Part shown: piece by piece, positions 55,724 through 64,000 of the stretch
Layout of the letters: every line of letters begins with the position of its first letter
Position numbering within the stretch: the stretch's first letter is position 1
DNA from: Neurospora crassa OR74A
Lineage: Eukaryota > Ascomycota > Sordariomycetes > Sordariales > Sordariaceae
Assembly: GCF_000182925.2 (NCBI RefSeq)
Contig: NC_026505.1
Coordinates: forward strand, 744,001 to 808,000
Length of the DNA stretch: 64,000 bases
Direction: 5' to 3'
The notes under the pieces: model-generated
Databases searched by the model: none
The model's input: the letters and a program-made list of their open reading frames with translations, nothing else
Told to the model about the DNA's origin: nothing
Program-made: the position numbers and the translations under genes

Positions 55724-58700
55724 GGTGGGTGATGACTGTAAGAATGTCCGATCTACTTATGAGGTGCAGATAGGTGTTGAAGTGAAGGACGGTTGGGTTG
55801 GTGCGAAGGTGCCAATCGTCTGGGGATAACTGAATGGAAGCGGCCGCCGATTCCCTGGAGAGAAGAGAGGACACGCAAAGAAAGGGGCCATGATGAGGAT
55901 GCTCTGGTCCTTATAGTCCGAAAAGACAAACTTAAGGGTTGGCGGTCTTTCATACGCAGGGCCAGACACCCAAGCACATGAAAAATAGAAACAAGGGTAT
56001 GATGGTACCTTGTAAGTGGTTGAAGGGGGGTACAGCAGAACACCATGTCGCAGCTAGTGCATGGGTGCTACACTAAGCAGTTGATGTAGGTACATGGTAA
56101 TCAAGCGTGGACAAGACATTACCCAGTGCCAGTGAGGTAGGTAGGGTATGCAAGTACTAGATGATCCTGGCAGCATGGCTTTCCCATGGTTTCCTGTACT
56201 TGTAGCCTGGGCCAGGTCCCCTGGCTCCTTTTCACGTCAACATGGGTGGTTTCAGTCTGCTGAGACCAGCAGGCGGAACATGTCTCTGATCTGTGGAAAC
56301 ACAAGCGTTACCGTACTCTGGCAACTCGTTTGACTCCTAGGAGCCAGAGGAGAGCAGCGTACGGATTACCGTCACTTACACCGACTTGTGACCAAGGTCC
56401 ATTTTGCCGAGAAGTGTCAACGGCAGCGTTCCGGAAACGGTTCTGTACACACTATCCAACCAGCGTGCTCGTCAAACATGGGTCTGTGAGTAATTACTTT
56501 GGGAGTGTGAAAAAAGGGGGTAAGAAGCGGGACGTTGGTTGAGGCCGAATACATATGCATGCTTCGCCGGGCAACTTTCCCAAGTTGTACCGTACTCTGT
56601 TCTGATAAGCCAGCTGCACTTGTGTTTGGCTCACCGATCCCATCTGGATGGAATGGTCCATCTTTCCATCGGGAAGCGAATGGTACGGAGTATCATTGTT
56701 GATAATATCCAGCCATTTAAGGATGAGGTAAGACGGCCTGCGAGTGTTAGACAATCCTGCCGGGGGGGTACGGTACAACCTTTGGCTGGGCCTTAGTGGT
56801 GAAAAATAGACTTGTTGACCTGGGGACGACGGAAGGTCAATGACAACATTGTTTGGTTGGATTGGTCCCGCCAACCTTATCCAGCCGCGGGCCGCCAAGA
56901 TGGCTTGGCTGCAGGGCTTGAGTAGCATCGAGGAGCTTTCTTTTTGCTCGTTAGACTCATTTCGACTCGTTTATTCTTGGGCTTGCGCTCGGGCTAACCT
57001 TGAGTGTACTTCTGCTTGCAGCTGGACCGCATCTAGACCACATCCTCTTGCAGCCATCCACCACCATCCATTCTAACCATATCGTGACCATCAATCTTTG
57101 TTCCTCGACCGGCATATCAACCCTTTTAGTGAGGCACAACCAGGCTCGTCCACTTGTAGCTTGGGCTCGGCGGCATACCCCCAACCTGGATCTGATATTT
57201 CATCCGTCTTGGCTGTTATGCCATTGGATGGGATCGAAGCCGTGGTGAACGAAGAGGAAAACTCTGGGACGTGTCCTGTTGTCCATCTCTCTCCCACTCG
57301 CTGCCTTCCTCCTACCCAGACCCCCCTTCCTGCAGAGTGGCAGTGACAGGAATGGGCTTGGTATCTCACGATGCCCCGCGATGCCCAGAACGCCCAGGAC
57401 GCCCAAATCTTGAGGAATCTTCCCCCGCACGTGGCGATGACCACAAACGGCCTTCCGGATGAAGGTTTCGGGCGGAAGGATAAACGGGAGGTGTATGGGA
57501 ATGCATCATGCAGTACGTCTTTGTCGAAACAAATTTGAAGCTTGGTTTTGGCGAAACTGATGTCGGAAACCTTGTCCGAGATGGTGTCAACTTGAGTGCC
57601 GATGATGGTGCTTGGGGGTATGTGAATCTGACCGTGGTTATGCGTCCGCCGACGGCGCAGACAAAGCGTTGTGCGGGGTCAGCAGTCATGAGAGTTGCGA
57701 TAGTCACAGTCAAAATTAGCGGCAGAAACGTCGTCGTCGTTGTCGTGAATAGGTCATCAATGCTTGGCCCTTTTTTGCGCAACCGGAAGCGCCAGTTGAT
57801 CGCTCTCTAGGCATTGTCAGCATGGATTAGACAGGCAACGAGGCATGCAAGGACGCGTTTATTGGAGTCTGTGGGAAATGCAAGTGGCGGTGGGCTTCCG
57901 TTGCTGAGGCTCTCCTAGTCCCATGTATCGCAAGCAAACGACGAGAGACGACGAGGCCAGCACTCAGGTACCCGAGCAAACCAATATTGCTTCTCTTGTG
58001 TTTGGTCCAAGAGCCTTGTATCGTACCCCGGGCCAAGGGAATGCTTGGGTTGGGTATCACGATGTCGATTGAGGACCTGCCAGGCATCGATTCAGGACCA
58101 AGTTGAGCAAAGCCGGAGAACGCCACTTTGTCGTACGAAGGATGAGCTGAACGAAAAGCGACGAAAAGGGAGAAGTCATTGTCCGCCGAGTGGTTGTGGA
58201 TTACCGGGAACGAAAGACTGAAGACGCCGCTCAAAGCAGTCAGTCAGATGGGCGTTCATAAATTGCCATGATTGTTGCCATCATGGTTAGATGTACTGTT
58301 GGATTCAGTTGGATCACTGGAGAGCTAGCTGTCTGCGCGGGGAGGCACAAGTTCCCTATCAACGTAGACTGCCCGATTTCCATCATTTCCCTGGCTTCTC
58401 CACCTGAATATTCCTCTCCCTTTGGAAATTCTCCTCATCATCAAGAAAAAGAAAAGGAAGGAACGAAAGATTGATGTCGCTCAGACCCATATTTCAATTT
58501 CGTGTAACCTTTCACAGATCATGGCGGGCGGACGCAGCTGCCCTGTCTGTGAACTTTGAGAATTTGGAAAGTAGCACTGAGTGGTAGCGGCCGCGACAGC
58601 GGATACTTTGATGCAGTTGCTGTCTTAAATGGCAGGTGCATAAAATACCACTTTCCTTTGATATCCCGTTGATAGGTATCCAAGGGAATGTGGATCTTCC

Positions 58701-61700
58701 ATAGTAATTTGTCCAACTCCAGCCTGGAGACGGTTGTCAAAATACAAGTAAAACAAGTACATACAAGCAACATTGATTACGTGTATTACGCAACATTAGC
58801 AATACGGGGAGAGAAGGCCTCGGCAGTTCAAAAAAGGCACACCAAAACAAAAACTTGTTACGTGTATGGAACTTGTGCAAAAGGAAAAGAGAACAATCAA
58901 GAGCCTCCCCAGAGCAGTCATGTGAACAATGAGAAGAGGTTGGAGATCCAATATTTGTAGACAGCTCAGCTCGGCTGGAAAACAAGGGACGACGTTCAGT
59001 CAAAGTTACCCCGGATTTGCATCGCTGGTGGAAACTGCCCCGGATTTCCTCTTTTACAAGGGCACTTACATAGTGGACACAGTGGGCACTGTAATCCCCG
59101 CCCGCCTTGGCCCTTTCAGTTCCGTCGCTTCTCAACTCCACCAGGCAACTACCTCCCGTCACAGGGATTAGCTCTTCTCCATGACCATACGTCTAGCATG
59201 CCAAGGGAAAGCTTCAACTGCCACCATTCTTCTCCTCTTGTTCTCCATTTGACTCCATCTGATCTTGACTCCAGTTTCCCCAGATCATCATCTCGAGGTG
59301 CCCCGAACGAACTCTTACCGTAAACCCCAGACCCAACCAGAGAGGCTGGCAATGCGGCCGATGCTGCCTGATCTATTTCATCATGGCAGCATCCAGATCT
59401 CTTCTCGTTTCTGCTTCTATTCATCATTCACACCTCAAGAACCACTTTAGACTGTGGATTTTCTTGGCCTCTTTCTCTAGTTTTGCCCTAGCCACGTCTA
59501 GATCAATCGTCTGACCCAACTCTCCAACTGAACTCCAACCACGCCAAGCTTCCAGTTCATGCTTCGCTCCAACGGAGGCTTCTCCTCTTTTTGTTCAGAA
59601 AACACACTACCGCCTTGGCTTTCGCATGGAGGCAAGTCTTATAAAATCTTACACCCCCCCTTCGTACCTGGATTAGTGGAATACTTGGAAGACATTTGAT
59701 GACTTTTTTGGGATTCTTGGGCTGTCAGAACCGCATCACAAAGGGGAACTTAAGAGACTTGGGAAGTGCCGTGTGAAGCCAAGAGCTTGAAATTCCCCAC
59801 ATTCCTCCAAGATGCCACTATTGTCACCGCGACCTCAGACTTGCCGCATACTACCAGTAGGCGCTTCGTTGACCGTTGTTCCTCCTCAGTGGCGGTGACC
59901 CCTTTGACAGATGCGGTTTGTTGGAGACTTCTTTCCCCGCCATCTCCCAAGGTATCATACACGTCAGGATTCTGGCGAGTTAACCTATATGATTTCACCA
60001 AGACGATACTCGACCACATCGCAGCAGGCTTGGCCTACGATAAAATCTAGTCATGATAGCGAGCGCAATCCGCCCGTCCGAAATCCCATCGGTCAGGGCG
60101 TGATGGCTTCATCATGGCACGATACCCCACGGAGCCAGTCCCTGTGAGTTTGCATTGCACATCGACGTGTATACCTTGCCACGCTGAGCCCATGGTCTTT
60201 TAGCGGGAGCCGACAGTCCAGTGAATGGCATGAAAGGATGAAAGTATCCATGCGGCGTACGTGATGGTAATTGGAACATTGCCGGGCTGTCTTTCTTGTT
60301 CAGGCTCGCAGGCCCGGTTTCCCCAGATTCTCCAAACTCCCCAATCCAATCCCCAAGCTTCTCATCACATTGAAGATCGGAGCAGCGGACTTCACATGAT
60401 CACATCTGAACGATCTTGCCACGCGGCATCTGCGAACTGTCTCGAAGATCTATGTGGATGACGCATCGCATAGAACTGGAAAACACACGGTATCATCGTA
60501 TTCTGTTTCTTCCACTGTCAATCTGGCATGACAGCATGGTACCCCTTCCCCGGTATCTCTCTCGAGCCTTTGGACAGGATTGACAGGGGTAGGGTTGCGG
60601 AGAATGACCGCGAGTGCGATCGAATTTTGACGCTTTGCCGAAACAGATTGTCAAACCCAAGAAACAGCTGTCATCGAGCTGAGACCGCATTGTGCTTCTG
60701 CTTCTACCCTTTGGCTCGGCCATGACGTATCCGGACGGGCGGTGGCATGATGGCATGTTGCGCAAGGGCAGAGAGCTGCAAGGGCATTTCTCTTCTCTGA
60801 TCGGGTGAAAACCGCTTTTCGCAGACAAGCGAGGGGTTGTCTTTGATTGAAATAACTCAGTCAGGGTGAGGCGCTGAGGTGACACCTCTTGACCCAGACC
60901 CTTCAAAACTGCTTACTTTTCTGTATCAACCGGTCAAGTCAAAACACCAAAGGGTTCGTCACAATCTCGATTTGCTGGGACGACAGGCTTGCTCAAGATG
61001 TTTCGGACCATCCCGTTTCACGCAGCATTCAGGGCTTCGTGCAACGCATGTAACGAGGTGTTCCAAGACCAGCATGCCCATATTTTCGCTGTCGGTCTTG
61101 GAAAGCAATGCTTGGGACCGAGATCTTTTACTCCGAATGGCTGGTTGCTCCGGCCGGTTGCATACCTACTTGACAGATGCTGGGGAGTAGGTGTCGGTAC
61201 AATGCCAGAGATTTTGATTGAATTTCTATCCGGAGCCGAGAAGAGATCGATGTTGGGTTCGTAAACCAACTACATGGTCGTTCCAGTCGTACCTGTGTTC
61301 CATGTAAGCTGTTGCCCATGCTCGCTGCCCGTCAACAAATCCCAACCACCAGGGGGGGTATTACGTGTGTTGCAGTGAATACCACGCTTATATCCGTGCC
61401 ATTGCTGAAGTAACATGGTACCTTTAGACATGGAAAAGGCCACACAACAAACACAAGAAACATTACAAGGGATCTGCGTGGCCCTGTCCCGTACGAAAAA
61501 AGCTGTTGTTGCCTGTGTTACATATCACCAAAGTCCAAGAGCACAGAGCACAGAGCACAGAGCACTCACGCACCAAACCCTGACGGGCGGATACGCTTCC
61601 AAGCCTTCCAGGGCTCTGGATAAATGAAGTAACGTCGTGCGTCTCGCAGATGGTGTTACAGCTTTTCTAGCCTACCTTCCATGACTTCAGACCCGAGAGG

Positions 61701-62134
61701 AAGGATAGGTCAGCGGCACCAGCGTTCTGTCGCATCTGTCGTAAAAAAGTGGTTGCAATGAGCAGTCCGCCAGTCCGACTGATGAACCAATGCCCGACGG
61801 GTGCCGAGTGTCTTACCACGTGTGTGGTTACGATGGTTGATTACTTGCGCGTCTGCGCCGCTCCATAGATGAAAGGATGGGTAGGGTGGCACGGTGGGTA
61901 GGATGCACCATCGGTTAAGGGTAAAAACATGGAAACGCAGTTCCCTTTAAGAAGAATGTCCCTTCAATACTGCGTCTCAAAAATACGAGCATAAACACAG
62001 ACACGGGAATGACGCTTATCCATTCCGATTGATGGTATTAAGGGTTTGAGGGTCAGAGGGGGGTCAGGGAAGGATTGGAAGGACTGGAAGCGATCCTCAA
62101 ATGCCCCTGTACCTTGGAAGGAACTTCTACACCT
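55724..62134. other. Gene-poor intergenic stretch
   Basis: More than 6 kb with no gene I can support. It has ordinary base composition, no large repeats and only short overlapping open frames. The best of them (57782-57366 minus, with a hydrophobic start) has no domain and an equally long frame on the other strand. The first few hundred bases are the permease promoter. Confidence 0.5.
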
Positions 62135-62137
62135 AGA

Positions 62138-62150
62138 ACAGACAGACAGA

Positions 62151-62187
<37 letters not shown>

Positions 62188-62188
62188 G
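62138..62188. repeat. (ACAG)n repeat
   Basis: About twelve imperfect CAGA/ACAG tetramers in intergenic sequence, seen directly. Confidence 0.85.
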
Positions 62189-62469
62189 ACGGAGAGAAAA
62201 TGAGTGTCACTGCATGCCGTTCATGCATTGATTCGGAACGGAGATCCCGAAGTTCGAGACGACACACTTTTAGTAACCTGCTGCCTACACGTCCAGTCAT
62301 TATAGTAGTCATTGCGACCGACAGCATCTTGAGTAAACCAACGTCGGAAACCCGAGAGCGATAATGCTGTTGGCCGCGATTCTAGGTCAGATGTATCCGC
62401 ACAGATTAAAATGTTTCAGTTCACGATGGTGCATTATCCAACGAGAAGCTTCCGTGTAATTTCGCGCGC

Positions 62470-62514
62470 TCTTCTCTCTCTCTCTTTCTCTCTCTCTCTG
62501 TCTCTCTCTCTCTG
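62470..62514. repeat. (TC)n microsatellite
   Basis: A run of TC dinucleotides with a few interruptions, intergenic. Confidence 0.9.
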
Positions 62515-63487
62515 ACAGTGGATTAAATATTGTGGTTGTATTCATCAGGACAAATTCGGCGGTTTAACCGTTAAACTTGGCAACAAGCACGATTCTGCAG
62601 GAAGCTCAGCATACCTACCTAATAAACTGATCGTTCAGACACAACGTGATCACACAGCAGGAACCTCACTGCATTTCAGTTTTATGCCTACAAGCCAGAG
62701 AAGCGTTTCATACTTTGCAGAAGAACAACTGTGAGCCAAGAAAAGACAGAGTTGCAGTAGGTGTTCGTGGGGTTTCCTGGTTCGAGAAATCTAAGTGCCG
62801 GCCGAGTGGGATAGATATGACGCTCGTAATAGAACCAACGAACTGTTTGACCGTTTAGATCATGGGGTTTGAACATGTTTCCTCTCCTTGTCCGACATGT
62901 CTTCTGTGCTTCTCTTCTACCGTGTAGGTTGTTAAAGAGGTATGTCCCCCTTTCGGTGATTAGTTGCCTGTCCTCGCTTATCGCTTATCACTTATACAGA
63001 TAACGCTTTGGCAGCCGTCGGACAACTGCCATGTACCGCCAAGGCCAGAACCTCGACAAACGCCAAGCCCTGCTCACCGCCCGTGGGGTCAGGCAGGCCT
63101 ATGGAGGTAGCGGCGAACTGCCCCACCATAATCCGCCCGCCAATCGTCCCCGGGCCCCGATGCCCGTCCGCGCGGCGGTCCTGCCCTGAGCTTGCCAAGC
63201 AACTGCAGAGGCAGTTGTCCGTTTCAATGCCCGACGGGATCCACCAAGAGAGAGAGAGAGAGAGCCCCAGACAGCACCGAGTGGCCACCGACCGATGACC
63301 GAAGCGCATCACTTCCACTTGTGACTGAGCAACAACTACCACCACCCACCAATTACCCACAGCTGAACGACCTCTGAGCAGACACTACCCACGTCTTCGA
63401 ACACCAAGACGGCGACGACCATTTCCTAGAAACAACACAACCTTTATACCCCTAGTCGGCTTCATAGCCGCCACATAATCAACAGCC
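62515..63487. other. Promoter and leader of the SRP54 gene
   Basis: No separate gene seen. The last 200 bases are rich in CCACC and ACCAC, typical of a leader, and an AG dinucleotide run lies at 63249-63264. Confidence 0.5.
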
Positions 63488-64000
63488 ATGGTTTTGCAAG
63501 ATCTAGGTCGCCGCATCAATGCGGCCGTCAGTGACCTAACACGCGCCCCCAACCTCGACGAAAAGGTAAGCTTGGATATCTGTTCGGTTGTCTGGTCTTC
63601 CCCGGACTGCGTTTGGTTGATGCTGTCACATCCCCTAGCAGTCAGCCAGTCCAGATCGCTGACCATCGTATGATCAACAGGCCTTCGATGGCATGCTCAA
63701 GGAGATCTGCTCTGCCCTTCTCGAAGCCGATGTCAACGTCCGTCTCGTCGGTCAACTACGCAAATCGATCAAATCCACCGTCAACTTCAAAGAACTACCA
63801 CCGGCCGTCAACAAGAAGCGATTGATCCAGAAAGCCGTCTTCGATGAACTCGTCCGTCTCGTCGACCCCCATGCCGAGCCCTTCAAGCCAAAGAAGGGCA
63901 AGTCCAACGTTATCATGTTTGTCGGTCTCCAGGGTGCTGGTAAGACGACAACATGTACAAAGCTCGCCAGACACTACCAGTCGCGCGGTTTCCGCGTCGG
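63488..64000 (+). CDS. srp54: Signal recognition particle 54-kDa GTPase subunit, 5' part
   Basis: Exon 1 is 63488-63565 ([20 protein letters not shown]...NLDEK, 26 codons). The intron 63566-63680 has a GTAAGC donor and CAG acceptor. Exon 2 runs from 63681 past the window end, so 132 full codons are visible. The N domain continues with [20 protein letters not shown], then [20 protein letters not shown], whose GLQGAGKTT is the G1 P-loop of the SRP GTPases. The protein binds signal peptides and SRP RNA through a later M domain and pairs with the SRP receptor for cotranslational targeting to the endoplasmic reticulum; that part is beyond the window. The start agrees with other eukaryotic SRP54 proteins (MVLxDLGRRI). 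Confidence 0.97.

Noticed and set aside
57366-57782. Minus-strand frame with a hydrophobic start, possible secreted protein
   Set aside because: No cysteine pattern, no domain, and the opposite strand has an equally plausible frame.
62138-62188. Possible CRISPR-like array
   Set aside because: It is a plain tetranucleotide microsatellite; no spaced repeats were seen anywhere in this eukaryotic window.

Overview
The window looks like a chromosome piece of a filamentous ascomycete of the order Sordariales, most like Neurospora or Sordaria. The basis is short introns with GTATGT/GTAAGT donors and CTAAC-type branch sites, GC-rich genes in long intergenic spaces, many GGTACCTAGGTA-like motifs, and a 15-kb AT-rich block of retrotransposon remains with TpA excess and most CpG kept, as expected from RIP (repeat-induced point mutation). 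The species call is inference.

Layout. Positions 1-1250 are the 3' end of a hapX-like iron regulator gene. About 9 kb follows with no convincing gene, only simple repeats and a pyrimidine-rich leader. A 1831-residue conserved-type protein (10316-15895) comes next; its N-terminus is in a short upstream exon. Then come the cytosolic phenylalanyl-tRNA synthetase beta subunit (17326-19329), a large MFS/DHA1-type transporter with a very long central loop (21097-24326), and an M20 (PM20D2-like) amidohydrolase on the minus strand (25025-26248).

From about 26.98 to 53 kb the window is an accessory, repeat-laden island. It starts at an intron-containing tRNA-Ser(GCT) gene. It holds two orphan genes (29459-30595 minus, 33442-34188 plus), tandem and dispersed repeats, broken pieces of the same tRNA-Ser with its flanks (28136, 35693), a frameshifted SNF2-type helicase relic (35831-37262) and a 15-kb nested insertion (37495-52473). 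That insertion has 33-bp terminal inverted repeats. Inside it are two RIP-mutated chromodomain Ty3/gypsy copies in inverted orientation, each ending outward in a 342-bp LTR preceded by a purine tract. Four 100-N assembly gaps lie in it. A repeat copy at 27311-28101 acts as an empty-site paralogue and fixes the ends of the insertion.

After the island the sequence returns to normal gene-bearing DNA: a Dal5-like MFS permease with four exons (54054-55723 minus), a 7.7-kb gene-poor stretch, and the first two exons of the SRP54 GTPase gene (63488 to the window end). The core genes (iron regulation, translation, transport, peptide or amide turnover, secretion) are unrelated housekeeping or metabolic loci with no sign of a biosynthetic cluster. 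I did not find a new enzymatic system. The most unusual object is the inverted retroelement pair inside a TIR element, together with the tRNA-Ser fragments scattered around it.
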